Assembly (NCBI RefSeq): GCF_028882275.1
Contig: NZ_JARBUT010000019.1
Coordinates: forward strand, 59,377 to 123,376
Direction: 5' to 3'
Source of the DNA: Nocardiopsis sp. N85
GTDB lineage: Bacteria > Actinomycetota > Actinomycetes > Streptosporangiales > Streptosporangiaceae
Length of the DNA stretch: 64,000 nt
The notes under the pieces are model-generated. The model made no database searches, was not told the origin of the DNA, and was given only the letters and a program-made list of their open reading frames with translations. A program made the position numbers and the translations under genes. Of this stretch, positions 53,060 through 62,075 are shown piece by piece (the first letter of the stretch is position 1; each line of letters starts with the position of its first letter).

Positions 53060-53941
53060 ATGACGAGTACGAACACCGCCGGCGGCCCTCGCCCTCGCCC
53101 GCGCATGCCCGAGACCGTGGCCGACGCCCTGGCCTGCCCCGCCTGCGGACATCCGCTCACCGCCGCCGACCGGGGGATGGGGTGCGCGGCCGGGCACGTG
53201 TTCAACGTGGCCCGCGAGGGGTACGTCAGCCTGCTCACCGGCGCGACCCCGCCCGGTACCGGCGACGACAAGGCGATGGTCGCCGACCGGGTGCGGTTCC
53301 AGCAGGCCGGACACTACGCGCCCATCGGCGCGGCGCTGGCCCGGGTCGTGGCCCGCGAGACCACCGACGCCCCGTTCGTCGCCGACGTCGGCGGCGGCAC
53401 CGGCCACTACCTGGCGCACGTCCTCGACGCGCTGCCCACCGCGACCGGGCTGACCGTGGACGTGTCCAAGTTCGCCGCCCGCCGCGCCGCCAAGGCCCAC
53501 CCGCGGGCCGGCGCGGTCACCGCCGACGCCTGGCGGGGGCTGCCGCTGCGCGACGGCACGGTCGACGCGCTGCTCAACGTGTTCGCGCCGCGCAACGCCG
53601 AGGAGTTCGCCCGCGTCCTGGCGCCCGGCGGGATCCTGGTGGTGGTCGTCCCCGACGCCGGCCACCTGGCCGAGCTGCGCGCCCCGCTGGGGTTGCTGTC
53701 GGTGGACCCCCGCAAGGACGAACGCCTGGAGAAGAGCCTGCACGGGGTCTTCGAGCCCGTCGCGGTGGAACCGCTCCGGTTCACGCTCGCACTCGCCCGC
53801 GAGGACGTCGCCACCGTGGTCGGCATGGGCCCCAGCGCCCGCCACCTCGACCCCGCCGACCTGGACGCGCGCATCGCCGCCCTGCCCGCGCCGGTCGCGG
53901 TGACCGCGTCGACGCGCCTTCACCTGTACCGGCCGCGCTGA
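53060..53941 (+). CDS. 23S rRNA guanine-N1 methyltransferase, RlmA/TlrB family
   Basis: 293 residues. An N-terminal zinc site (ALACPACGHPL, GMGCAAGHVFNVAREGYVSL) recognises the rRNA hairpin in this family. The SAM-binding domain has FVADVGGGTGHYLAHVLDAL near residue 100, then VDVSKFAARRAAKAHP and LLNVFAPRNAEEFARVLAPG. Gram-positive members (RlmA-II, TlrB) methylate G748 in helix 35, which contributes to tylosin-type macrolide resistance; whether this one targets G745 or G748 cannot be read. It sits between treY and treZ, 40 bp after the former and 51 bp before the latter, and is probably co-transcribed. Confidence 0.92.
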   Translation: MTSTNTAGGPRPRPRMPETVADALACPACGHPLTAADRGMGCAAGHVFNVAREGYVSLLTGATPPGTGDDKAMVADRVRFQQAGHYAPIGAALARVVARETTDAPFVADVGGGTGHYLAHVLDALPTATGLTVDVSKFAARRAAKAHPRAGAVTADAWRGLPLRDGTVDALLNVFAPRNAEEFARVLAPGGILVVVVPDAGHLAELRAPLGLLSVDPRKDERLEKSLHGVFEPVAVEPLRFTLALAREDVATVVGMGPSARHLDPADLDARIAALPAPVAVTASTRLHLYRPR

Positions 53942-53992
53942 ACCGGTGTGTCGCGCGGGTCGCCCCCGCGCGGCTCGGGTAGACCGTTCCAT

Positions 53993-55795
53993 GTGAGCCG
54001 ATCGGAGATCATCACCACCGGGTCCACCACACCGGGATCGGGCGTGGACGGCGATTTCGCGGTGTGGGCGCCCCACCGCGACCGGGTGCGGTTGCGCCTG
54101 GGGGCGGCCGACGACCCCGCGCCCCGGGTGGTGGACATGGAGCGCGACCGGGGCGGGTGGTGGCGGGCCCGGGTCGACGGCGCCGGGCCCGGCACCGACT
54201 ACGCCTACCTCCTCGACGAGGACCCCGTCCCGCTGCCCGACCCGCGTTCCCCGTACCAGCCGGGCGGGGTGCACGGCCCGAGCCGGGTGTACGACCACGG
54301 GGCGTTCGTCTGGACCGACGACGCCTGGACGGGGCGGCCGCTGGCGGGCGCGGTGGTCTACGAGGCGCACACGGGCACCTTCACCCCCGAGGGCACCCTG
54401 AAGGCGGCGATCGACCGGCTCGACCACCTGGTCGACCTGGGCATCACCCACGTGGAGGTGATGCCGGTCAACGCGTTCGACGGCGTTCACGGCTGGGGGT
54501 ACGACGGGGTGCTGTGGTACGCGGTGCACGAACCCTACGGCGGCCCGGACGCCTTCAAGGAGTTCGTCGACGCCTGCCACGGACGCGGACTGGCCGTGCT
54601 GCTGGACGTGGTCCACAACCACCTGGGCCCCTCGGGCGCCTACCTGCCCCGCTTCGGTCCCTACTTCTCCGGGGAGAACGCCTGGGGGCCCTCCCTCAAC
54701 CTGGACGGCCCCGACTCCGACCCGGTGCGCCGGCACGTCATCGACAACGCCCTGGGGTGGCTGCGCCACTTCCACCTGGACGGGTTGCGGCTGGACGCGG
54801 TGCACGCCCTGCGCGACGACCGGGCGGTGCCGATCCTGGAGGAGCTGTCGGCCGAGGTGGAGGCGCTGGCCACGGGCCTGGGCCGACCGCTGTCGCTGAT
54901 CGCCGAATCCGATCGCAACGACCCGCGCACGGTGCTTCCCCGGGAGGCCGGCGGCACCGGGATGACCGCCCAGTGGTCCGACGACCTGCACCACGCGCTG
55001 CACGTCGCGCTCACGGGGGAGACCCACGGCTACTACGCCGACTTCGCCGACCCCGAGGCGCTGCCCACCGTGCTGAGCCGGGTGTTCCGGCACGCCGGTA
55101 CGTACTCGTCGTTCCGCGGCCGGACCCACGGGGCCCCGGTGGACCTCGCCCGGGTGCCCGGACACCGCTTCCTGGGCTACCTGTCCACACACGACCAGAT
55201 CGGCAACCGGGCCCGGGGCGACCGCATGGGCGAGCACGTCCCCCCGGGGCTGCTCGTCTGCGGTGCCGCGCTCCTGCTGTGCTCGCCCTACACGCCGATG
55301 ATCTTCATGGGGGAGGAATGGGCGGCCACCACCCCGTGGCCGTTCTTCGCCTCCTTCACCGACCCCGACCTGGTGGAGGGGGTGCGCAACGGACGTCGCC
55401 GGGAGTTCGCCGCGCTGGGTTGGGACGAGGAGGAGATCCCCGACCCGATGGACCCGGCCACCCGGGACGCGGCGGTGCTGGACTGGTCACAGACCGAGGC
55501 GGACGTCCACGCCCTGGTCCTGGAGACGTACCGGGCGCTCATCGCGCTGCGGCGGGCCGAACCGGACCTGGCCGATCCGCGCCTGGACCGGTTCGCGGTG
55601 GTGGCCTCCGGCGACGGTCGGCAGCTGGTGCTGGTGCGCGGGACACTGCGGGTGGTGTGCAACCTGGCGTCGGACGGCGCCGAGGTGGAGCTGGACGCCG
55701 TCCCGCACGAACTGCTGCTGGCCAACGGGGTGCCGGAGATCGACGGGGAGCGGGTGGCGGTGCCGGGCGAGTGCTTCGCGATCCTGCGGGTCTGA
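53993..55795 (+). CDS. treZ: Malto-oligosyltrehalose trehalohydrolase
   Basis: 600 residues from a GTG at 53993; a longer frame covers the gap after the methyltransferase. The N-terminal CBM48-like domain (FAVWAPHRDRVRLRLGAADD) precedes the GH13_10 barrel: VVYEAHTGTFTPEGTLKAAI, VEVMPVNAFDGVHGWGYDGV, LDVVHNHLGPSG, GLRLDAVHALRDDRAVPILE with the nucleophile Asp, LIAESDRNDPRTV with the Glu, and YLSTHDQIGNRARGDR. It releases trehalose from the product of TreY. Its 3' end (~60 bp) is present again as a relic at 56400-56457. The stop is 3 bp from the converging lipoprotein gene. Confidence 0.96.
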   Translation: MSRSEIITTGSTTPGSGVDGDFAVWAPHRDRVRLRLGAADDPAPRVVDMERDRGGWWRARVDGAGPGTDYAYLLDEDPVPLPDPRSPYQPGGVHGPSRVYDHGAFVWTDDAWTGRPLAGAVVYEAHTGTFTPEGTLKAAIDRLDHLVDLGITHVEVMPVNAFDGVHGWGYDGVLWYAVHEPYGGPDAFKEFVDACHGRGLAVLLDVVHNHLGPSGAYLPRFGPYFSGENAWGPSLNLDGPDSDPVRRHVIDNALGWLRHFHLDGLRLDAVHALRDDRAVPILEELSAEVEALATGLGRPLSLIAESDRNDPRTVLPREAGGTGMTAQWSDDLHHALHVALTGETHGYYADFADPEALPTVLSRVFRHAGTYSSFRGRTHGAPVDLARVPGHRFLGYLSTHDQIGNRARGDRMGEHVPPGLLVCGAALLLCSPYTPMIFMGEEWAATTPWPFFASFTDPDLVEGVRNGRRREFAALGWDEEEIPDPMDPATRDAAVLDWSQTEADVHALVLETYRALIALRRAEPDLADPRLDRFAVVASGDGRQLVLVRGTLRVVCNLASDGAEVELDAVPHELLLANGVPEIDGERVAVPGECFAILRV

Positions 55796-55798
55796 GGC

Positions 55799-56260
55799 TC
55801 AGCCGGGGGCGCCGGTGAACTCCAGGCGGTAGTCGTAGTGTTCCACCGCGATGATCAGTTCTCCGGTGTCCTCGGGGATCGCGCAGGTGTAGGGGATGGC
55901 GTAGGAGCTGGTCGTGGCCTCGCCCAGGACGCGGTCGGTCAGGGCCGGGTTCCGGTTCCCGCCCGCCGCGCAGTCGACGGACAGGTCCGACAACCCGAAG
56001 GTCCGACCGGTCTCGGGGACCTCCACGTTCAGGACGAACGCCACCCTCTCCGAACCGAGGAGGACGACGTCGTCGATCGTGTACAGGGCCTCGGCGTCGA
56101 GATCACGCCGGTACTCCTCCGGGTGGGCGCCCACCGGATGGGCGACGACGATCGATTCGCCGAAGCCGGCGCCGTCCGTCTCGGGTTCGGGGCCGGGGGT
56201 GCAGGCCGTCAAGGTCGGGATCAGCGCCAGGAGTGCGACGCTCGGGGGGAGGTTTCGCAT
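55799..56260 (-). CDS. Putative lipoprotein, tandem paralogue 1
   Basis: 153 residues. Signal peptide with lipobox: LALIPTLTACTPGPE. The mature protein reads GFGESIVVAHPVGAHPEEYR, TIDDVVLLGSERVAFVLNVE, VPETGRTFGLSDLSVDC and ends ELIIAVEHYDYRLEFTGAPG. It is mostly beta-strand in pattern, with two Cys (SVDCAAG and YTCAIPED) that could form a disulfide. No named family was recognised. A clear paralogue lies 659 bp upstream at 56458-56904, produced by a tandem duplication. The region upstream of the ATG contains a decayed copy of the erm 3' end. Confidence 0.75.
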   Translation of the reverse strand: MRNLPPSVALLALIPTLTACTPGPEPETDGAGFGESIVVAHPVGAHPEEYRRDLDAEALYTIDDVVLLGSERVAFVLNVEVPETGRTFGLSDLSVDCAAGGNRNPALTDRVLGEATTSSYAIPYTCAIPEDTGELIIAVEHYDYRLEFTGAPG

Positions 56261-56335
56261 GGTGGAACACTAGCGAAGCCTCCCCCCGAACGGTCGGGAA
56301 CGCAGAGGTCGGAATACGCGGATCCGCCGATGGGC
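56173..56335 (+). repeat. Left copy of an imperfect direct repeat flanking the SARP/MFS block
   Basis: CCGTCTCGGGTTCGGGG (about 56176), then CGCATGGTGGAAC (56256), CCTCC...CGAACGGTC (about 56279-56295) and CGGATCCGCCGATGGG (about 56319) recur in the same order and orientation at 61929-62075. This copy holds the intact lipoprotein 5' end (minus strand) joined to a degraded erm 3' end: the minus strand at 56335-56290 aligns with the erm terminus (GGATC, TATTCC/TGTTCG, ACCT, GACCGTTC). Confidence 0.65.
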
Positions 56336-56399
56336 GACCCGGCGCCGAGGCGGAGCAGGACACCGGCCCGCGCGAACCGCGGCCGACGGGTGCCGAAGA

Positions 56400-56457
56400 T
56401 CGGCGGGAGCGGGTGGCGGTGCCGGGCGGGTGCTCCGCGATCCCGCGGATCCGAGGC
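56400..56457 (+). pseudogene. Relic of the treZ 3' end
   Basis: The stretch GGGAGCGGGTGGCGGTGCCG at 56405 matches treZ at 55746 and continues in register through TGCTCCGCGATCCCGCGGATC (treZ: TGCTTCGCGATCCTGCGGGTC), up to GAGGCTCAGCCG where the next lipoprotein gene ends. Encoded RERVAVPGGCSAIPRI corresponds to ERVAVPGECFAILRV of TreZ, with the stop codon lost. It marks the left boundary of a 659-bp tandem duplication. Confidence 0.85.
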
Positions 56458-56904
56458 TCAGCCGAGGGCCCCGGTGAACTCCATGCGGTGGTCGTAGTGC
56501 TCGACCGCGATGAGCAGTTCCTCCGCGTCCTCCGGTACCGCGCACACCATCGCGAAGGGGTGGGTGCCGCCGTCCGCCTCCCCGAACTGCTCCTCGCTGC
56601 GCGCCGGGCCGTGGTGTCCGCCGGACTCGCACACGGCGGTCAGGTTCCTCAGACCCGAGGTCCGGCCCAGTTCGGGGATCTCCACGGTGAGGGTGAAGGT
56701 CACGATGCCCGGAGAGGGGGAGACGACCTCGTCCACGCTGTACAGCACGTCGGCGGTGCGGCCGGGGATGAATTCCGACTCGTAGGCGCCCACGGGTCGG
56801 GGAACCGCGGCGGACTCCCCGAATGCGACGGTCTGCGTTCCCCCCGAGGCGCAGCCGACCGCGAGCGGAACCAGGGCGAGGGGGAGGAAGGGGAGTTTTC
56901 GCAT
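56458..56904 (-). CDS. Putative lipoprotein, tandem paralogue 2
   Basis: 148 residues. Lipobox in LVPLAVGCASGG. The chain aligns with paralogue 1 along its length: AFGESAAVPRPVGAYESEF, SVDEVVSPSPGIVTFTLTVE, IPELGRTSGLRNLTAVC and the ending ELLIAVEHYDHRMEFTGALG. The two Cys are conserved (TAVCESG, MVCAVPED). Roughly half the residues match by eye. It arose with paralogue 1 by tandem duplication that also copied the end of treZ. No named family or function is known; a surface-exposed role is implied by the lipobox. Confidence 0.72.
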   Translation of the reverse strand: MRKLPFLPLALVPLAVGCASGGTQTVAFGESAAVPRPVGAYESEFIPGRTADVLYSVDEVVSPSPGIVTFTLTVEIPELGRTSGLRNLTAVCESGGHHGPARSEEQFGEADGGTHPFAMVCAVPEDAEELLIAVEHYDHRMEFTGALG

Positions 56905-57169
56905 GGGTGGAGCCTAACGAACCCTCGGTCGGCGGTGGGTGACGGCGCGAACGCCGTCACCCACCGGCCGGGCGGGCCGACCCCGACCGCGGCGTCGTTC
57001 CCCTTCGGCACCCCCTCACACCGCCGTGGACGACCGCGCCGGGGCGGCCCGCACCGGGATTCCGGACGATGAGGAACCGCCGTCGGATCCCGGGAGCGGG
57101 CGCACACGTACTCCGCGCCGGCGGCCCTCCCGCCTCCCGTGTTCCCGACCGCGCCGGGGCGGAACACCT

Positions 57170-57304
57170 GGGTCGTGTTCTTTCGAACCTCCCCGTTCGG
57201 CTTCGGTCCGTGCTCGGCGCGCCCGGAGAAGCGGGCCTTCGGTCTCGCGGGCGCCCTCGCGACCCCCGGGGGCGCGGAGGGGCGTTCACGGAACAGGGTC
57301 TTGG
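57170..57304 (+). repeat. Dispersed non-coding element, copy B
   Basis: GTGTTCTTTCGAACCTCC, GGCTTCGGTCCGTGC, CGCCCGGAGAA, CCTTCGG, then GGGCGCGGAGGGGCGTTCACG and GAACAGG. These blocks appear in the same order in copy A (34458-34632, reversed), with the middle shortened by about 40 nt, and the first half matches copy C (63926-64000). The right end runs into the 3' end of the SARP gene, so it may supply that gene's last codons or terminator. The gap 56905-57285 holds no gene. Confidence 0.7.
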
Positions 57305-60042
57305 GCGGTGCCCGGCCCTCCGGCGGAGAGAGAGGCGTCCGGCCGCGGTTCGCCGAGCGCCTCCGCCGGGACCCGGTCCGCCCGGTACAGCCAGGCGTCG
57401 GCCTCCACCACCCCGGAGGCGTAGGAGCGCTCCTCGGCGACCCGGCGCGCCCGCTCATGGAAGCGGCGCGCCCGGGAACGCTCACCCCGAGAGGCCGCGA
57501 GGCGTCCGAGGCGGAAGAGCGTCTCTATGACGTCGACCCACAGGCCCAGCCCTTCGGCGGCCCGCAGGTCCTCCTCCAACAGGGCCGCGACGCCGCGGTG
57601 GTCGAGGTCGACCTCCGCCGCCCGTGCCAGCGCCGCGTTCGCCCGCAGCAGACCCCAGTGGTCCTCCAGGTCCAGGAAGATCCCGGCGCTGCGCCGGGCG
57701 TCGGCACGCGAAGCCGACACCTCGCCGTCATCGAGGCGGTGTCCGGCGCGTTCCGCCAGCGCGGCGGCCTCCACCCAGCGGTCACCGCTCTCCCCGGCGT
57801 GGGCCAGCGCCTCCTCGACGAGGGCGCGCTCCGCCTTGCGGTCATCGCGGTGGTAGAGGACCGACTCCGCGAACCAGAGCAGCCGCAACGCCCCCGCCTC
57901 CACGAGTCCCCCCTCGCGTGGCGGGCGCCCCTCGAAAGCCGCGAGCCTGCCCTCGGCGACGCGCCGTGTGCGCGGCGATCCGCCCCGGAGACGCAGCGCG
58001 GCTTCGAAGGAGCGCTGTGCCTCGGCCACCCGGTTGCGCAGCCGCCAGTACCACGCCAGCGCGTTGACCAGTCTCAGCGCCGCGTCGGCGTCCCCCGCGC
58101 GCATCGCCAGCTCCAGTGCGTGGCGCAGGTTGACCGTCTCGGTGTCGAGCCATTCCAGGGCCTCGCGCTGTCGGGAGCCCCGCAGGAGCGGGTCCCTGCG
58201 CTCGGCCTCCCGAACGTGGAAGGCGATGAACCTGCCGCGCACCTCCTCCAGCTCGCCGGCCCCTTCCAGCCGCTCGACGCAGTACGCGGAAACGGACTCC
58301 AGCATCCGGTACCGCTCGCCCTCGCGCACCACGAGCGAACGGTCGACCAGCCGGGAGAGCACGTCGAGGACGTCGTGTCCGTCGTCGCAGACGGCCCGCG
58401 CCCCCGCGAGGGTGCACCCGTCCCTGCCCACCGCCAGCCGGCGCAGGACCGTGCGCTCTCCGTCGGTCAGGAGGTTCCAGCTCCAGTCGACCATCGACCG
58501 CAGGGTCTGCTGCCGGGTGGGTCGGCCGCGGCCCGGCCCGGTCGGCAGGGCGAAACGGTCGTCCAGGCCGGCGGCGATCTGCTCGGGCGTGAACGCGCGC
58601 AGCCGGGCCGCGACCAGTTCGAGGGCCAGGGGGACGCCGTCCAGGCGGCGGCAGACGGCGGCGACGGCGGGGGCGTTCTCCCCGGTCAGCACGAAGCCGG
58701 GGGACGCGGCCCGTGCCCGCTCGACGAAGAGCCGCACCGCGCTGGAGGAGGCGATCATCTCGTCCGGGTCGCCGACGGCGTCGGGCAGCGTCAACGGCGC
58801 CAGCGGGAAGACGGTCTCCCCGGGGATGTCGAGCGCCTCCTGAGTGGTCACCACGAGGCGCCCCGCGTCGGCGGCCAACAGGGCCCCGGCCAGGTCCGCG
58901 ACCTGGGACACCACATGCTCGCAGTTGTCCAGGACGATGAGGGACCGCCGGTTCCGGAGGGCCTCGCGGAGCCACTCGACCAGGTCGAACGAGGAGTCCA
59001 CGGCGCCTTCGCACAGACCCAGCGTCGCGATGACGCGCTCGGCGAGGTCGGCGGTCGTCGCCGCGCGGTCCATGGCGGCCAGTTCCACGATCCACGCCCC
59101 GTCGGGGAAGTCCTCGGTCAGCGACCGCGCGACGGCGACCGCCAAGCGGGTCTTGCCCACGCCGCCGGGGCCGGTCAGTGTCACCAGGCGGTCGCCGTAG
59201 GGGTCGGAGAGCGCCGCGCGGACGTGCGCGCTTTCGCACTCGCGGCCGATGAGCGCCGTCGGCGGGCCGGGCAGGTTGCTCCGCGGGCGGTCCGCGACGC
59301 GACGCGGCGCGCTCGACTCCGGTTCCTGACGCAGGATGGAGGCGTACAGGTCGCGGACCGCCGGGTCGGGGTCGATCCCCAACCGGTCGCGGAGCCGGGC
59401 ACGCAGGTCGTGGAAGGTTCTCAGCGCCTCCCCCTGCCTCCCCGTCCTGGACAGGGCCAGCATGTACAGGCCGTGTGACCGCTCCCTCAGGGGGTGCTCC
59501 TCGACCAGCTCCCGCAGCCCCGCGACCGCCGCGTCCTCCTCGCCGGTCTCGATGCGCGCCTCGGCCAGCCGCTCCGCCGCCCCGACCCTCAGCTCCTCCA
59601 GGCGGGCGGCCTCGGCGCGGACGAACACCGCGTCGGTGAAGTCCGCGAAGGCCGGTCCACGCCACAGGCCCAGAGCCTCGGCGAGCAGCCGTCCGCGAGC
59701 ACCGGGGTCGTGGATCCGGTCGGCCCTCTCCACGGTCCGCCGGAACAGGGCCGCGTCGAGTTCGTCGTCCTCGACGCGCACCCGGTAACCGGCCGGGGAG
59801 CGGAGGACGCGTTCGGCCCCCAGGGCTTTGCGGAGCTGGGAGATCTTGGTCTGGAGGGTGTTCAGGGGCCGGCCGGGCGGGCGTCCCTCCCACAGGTCCT
59901 CGATGAGCCGGTCGGCGGAGACGGAACGGCCGTGGTGCACCAGCAGGTCGGCGAGCACCGCCCGGACCTTCGTTTCGGTGATCGGGACCTCACCGCCACC
60001 GGAGTCCCACACGGTGAGTGAGCCGAGCACCCCGAAACGCAT
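57286..60042 (-). CDS. SARP/AfsR-type transcriptional regulator with NB-ARC and TPR domains
   Basis: 918 residues from the ATG at 60042; TATGCT lies 6 nt before it, and longer frames run into the divergent gene's promoter. The N-terminal winged helix (MRFGVLGSLTVW, KVRAVLADLLVHHGRSVSAD, LNTLQTKISQLRKALG) and bacterial transcriptional activation domain occupy ~1-245. An NTPase follows: LVTLTGPGGVGKTRLAVAVA (Walker A), LIVLDNCEHVV (Walker B). The C-terminal ~350 residues are helical TPR-like repeats. Such proteins activate secondary-metabolite or resistance genes. The divergent MFS exporter gene is the obvious target. The last codons overlap the repeat element copy B. Confidence 0.92.
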   Translation of the reverse strand: MRFGVLGSLTVWDSGGGEVPITETKVRAVLADLLVHHGRSVSADRLIEDLWEGRPPGRPLNTLQTKISQLRKALGAERVLRSPAGYRVRVEDDELDAALFRRTVERADRIHDPGARGRLLAEALGLWRGPAFADFTDAVFVRAEAARLEELRVGAAERLAEARIETGEEDAAVAGLRELVEEHPLRERSHGLYMLALSRTGRQGEALRTFHDLRARLRDRLGIDPDPAVRDLYASILRQEPESSAPRRVADRPRSNLPGPPTALIGRECESAHVRAALSDPYGDRLVTLTGPGGVGKTRLAVAVARSLTEDFPDGAWIVELAAMDRAATTADLAERVIATLGLCEGAVDSSFDLVEWLREALRNRRSLIVLDNCEHVVSQVADLAGALLAADAGRLVVTTQEALDIPGETVFPLAPLTLPDAVGDPDEMIASSSAVRLFVERARAASPGFVLTGENAPAVAAVCRRLDGVPLALELVAARLRAFTPEQIAAGLDDRFALPTGPGRGRPTRQQTLRSMVDWSWNLLTDGERTVLRRLAVGRDGCTLAGARAVCDDGHDVLDVLSRLVDRSLVVREGERYRMLESVSAYCVERLEGAGELEEVRGRFIAFHVREAERRDPLLRGSRQREALEWLDTETVNLRHALELAMRAGDADAALRLVNALAWYWRLRNRVAEAQRSFEAALRLRGGSPRTRRVAEGRLAAFEGRPPREGGLVEAGALRLLWFAESVLYHRDDRKAERALVEEALAHAGESGDRWVEAAALAERAGHRLDDGEVSASRADARRSAGIFLDLEDHWGLLRANAALARAAEVDLDHRGVAALLEEDLRAAEGLGLWVDVIETLFRLGRLAASRGERSRARRFHERARRVAEERSYASGVVEADAWLYRADRVPAEALGEPRPDASLSAGGPGTAQDPVP

Positions 60043-60151
60043 GGCCCCAGCATACAAGTCGGCCCCCGGGCCCCGTGCGCGCCGCGTGCGCACGACGTGC
60101 GCGGCCCCTCCCAGGCTGGAGTCGAATCCCCACCACGAGAGGAGCCATGAC

Positions 60152-61753
60152 ATGACCCGTCCGAGCAGCGGCGGGGCAGGCCCGGCGGAATGGGCGGGCC
60201 TGGCCGTCCTCGCGCTACCGACCGTTCTTCTGGGGTTGGACCTCACCGTCCTGCACCTGGCACTGCCCTCACTCGCCGTCGACCTTCGGCCCAGCGGCAC
60301 CCAGGAACTGTGGATCGTGGACTCCTACGGTTTCCTGATCGCCGGTTTCCTCATCACGATGGGCACCCTCGGAGACCGGATCGGCCGCCGCCGCCTTCTG
60401 GTCATCGGCGGCATCGCCTTCGTGGCGGCCTCGCTCGCGGCCGCCTACTCGTCCACCCCCGAGATGCTCATCGCCTCCCGCGCCGCGCTGGGCGTGGCCG
60501 GCGCCACGCTCATGCCCTCCACGCTCGCGCTGATCAGCAACATGTTCGACGACGCGCGCCAGCGGGCGCTCGCGATCGGTCTGTGGGCCACGTTCTTCGC
60601 CGGGGGCATGGCCGCCGGTCCACTGGTCGGAGGTGTGCTCCTCCAGTACTTCTGGTGGGGCGCGGCCTTCCTGCCGGCCGTCCCGATGATCGGTCTGATG
60701 CTCGTGGCGGCCCCGTTCCTGCTACCCGAGTACCGTGCCCCGCGGAGCGGGCGGTTCGATCCGTTCAGCGTGTTCCTGTCGCTGCTGGCCCTCTTGCCGG
60801 TCGTCTACGCGATCAAGGAGTTCGCCAAGGAGGGGCCGAGCCCGACGGTGCTCGCCGCCGTGGCGGCCGGCGCCGTCTTCTCCCTGGTCTTCGTCCGCCG
60901 CCAACGGACCCTGGAGAGTCCGTTGCTCGATGTGACCCTCTTCGGGAACCGGGCCTTCAGCGTCGCCCTGGGGATGATGCTCGTCGGCCTGGTGGGTGTC
61001 GGCGGAACCATGCTCCTCACCACCCAGTACCTGCAACTGGTCGAGCGGCTCTCACCTCTGGCCGCCGGACTGTGGTTCGGGCCGCCCGCACTGATGATGA
61101 TGCTGTCGTCGATTCTCGCGCCGGTCCTGACCCGATGGATCCGACCGGGGTACGTGGTGGCGGGGGTGCTGGCGTTGTCATCGGTGGGCTACGCGCTGAT
61201 GGGCCTCGTGGGACCCTCCGGAGGGCTGCTCCTGGTGGTCGGGGCGTTCTCCCTGGTCTACCTGGGCCTGGGTGCGATCGCCGCGCTGGGCACCGATCTG
61301 GTGGTCGGCGCCGCGCCGCCCGAGAAGGCCGGGTCGGCCTCGGCCATCTCGGAGACCGTCCAGGAACTCGGTCTGGCGGTGGGCATCGCCGTGGTGGGAA
61401 GCCTGTCCGCCGCCGTGTACACCAGCAGGATGAACGCGGAGGCGCTCACCGGGCTCTCCGCGGACACGGCCCGGATCGTGGAGAACGGCCTGTCCGGGGC
61501 CACCTCCATCTCCGGGGAGATCCCCGCGCCGGTGTTCGAGCGGGCCCAGGAGGCCTTCATCGCGGGTTTGAACACCACGGGCTGGACGGGTGCCGTGGTC
61601 ACCCTCGCCCTGGCGGTGGCGACCGCGGTGATGCTTCGGCACATCGGCGTCCAGGACACCGACGCTCCCGGCGGCGATACCGGAGGGGGCCGGCCCGCCC
61701 CCGGCGTCGCCGTCGAGCTGGGGGGCCGGACCGCCGACGACCCCGCGCGATGA
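60152..61753 (+). CDS. MFS multidrug exporter, DHA2 (14-helix) type
   Basis: 533 residues from the ATG at 60152 with GAGAGGAG upstream. About 14 membrane segments. Family motifs: LDLTVLHLALPSLAVDLRPS with TQELWIVDSYGFLIAGFLIT (helices 1-2), GTLGDRIGRRRLLVIGGIAF (motif A), and GVAGATLMPSTLALISNMFD, then LWATFFAGGMAAGPLVGGVL (motif C). Proton-driven export of drugs such as antiseptics or antibiotics is the family role. It is divergent from a SARP regulator 109 bp away, which probably controls it. Together the pair looks like a self-contained export cassette, flanked by direct repeats at 56.2 and 62.0 kb. Confidence 0.93.
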   Translation: MTRPSSGGAGPAEWAGLAVLALPTVLLGLDLTVLHLALPSLAVDLRPSGTQELWIVDSYGFLIAGFLITMGTLGDRIGRRRLLVIGGIAFVAASLAAAYSSTPEMLIASRAALGVAGATLMPSTLALISNMFDDARQRALAIGLWATFFAGGMAAGPLVGGVLLQYFWWGAAFLPAVPMIGLMLVAAPFLLPEYRAPRSGRFDPFSVFLSLLALLPVVYAIKEFAKEGPSPTVLAAVAAGAVFSLVFVRRQRTLESPLLDVTLFGNRAFSVALGMMLVGLVGVGGTMLLTTQYLQLVERLSPLAAGLWFGPPALMMMLSSILAPVLTRWIRPGYVVAGVLALSSVGYALMGLVGPSGGLLLVVGAFSLVYLGLGAIAALGTDLVVGAAPPEKAGSASAISETVQELGLAVGIAVVGSLSAAVYTSRMNAEALTGLSADTARIVENGLSGATSISGEIPAPVFERAQEAFIAGLNTTGWTGAVVTLALAVATAVMLRHIGVQDTDAPGGDTGGGRPAPGVAVELGGRTADDPAR

Positions 61754-61928
61754 GGGCGGGGAGCCTCCCCCCGGTCCCGGGCGGGGAGAGGCCGGACGAC
61801 GACGGGGGGTGGTGACACCCGACTTCGGCGACACCTGCGAGGAGGGCCTTCGGTATCGGTGCGGATCGCGACATCCACCCGGGCCCGAAGGCCCTCGACG
61901 CCCCGCCACTCGCGCCGACCTCGCACCC

Positions 61929-62075
61929 CCATCCGTCTCGGGTTCGGGGGCGCGGGCCGGAACCGGCGGCGGGAGGGCGGTGCTCGGGGAGGCCCCGCAT
62001 GGTGGAACCCCGGCGAGGCCTCCCCCGGAACGGTCAGGAATGGAGGTGTCCGAACACGGTGATCCACCGGTCGGG
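61929..62075 (+). repeat. Right copy of the imperfect direct repeat, with lipoprotein 5' relic
   Basis: CCGTCTCGGGTTCGGGG (61932), CGCATGGTGGAAC (61997), CCTCCCCCGGAACGGTCAGGA (62019-62039) and GGATCCACCGG correspond to the left copy at 56173-56335. On the minus strand, the ATG at 62000 followed by CGGGGCCTCCCCGAG matches the start of the lipoprotein genes, but about 17 bp are missing and the frame soon becomes nonsense. This is a dead lipoprotein 5' end, here joined to the intact erm 3' end. Confidence 0.65.

Noticed and set aside
56173..62075. Composite transposon explanation for the repeat-flanked SARP/MFS block
   Set aside because: No transposase, resolvase or integrase gene and no terminal inverted repeats were found at the boundaries. 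The flanks are gene-end duplicates, not insertion sequences.
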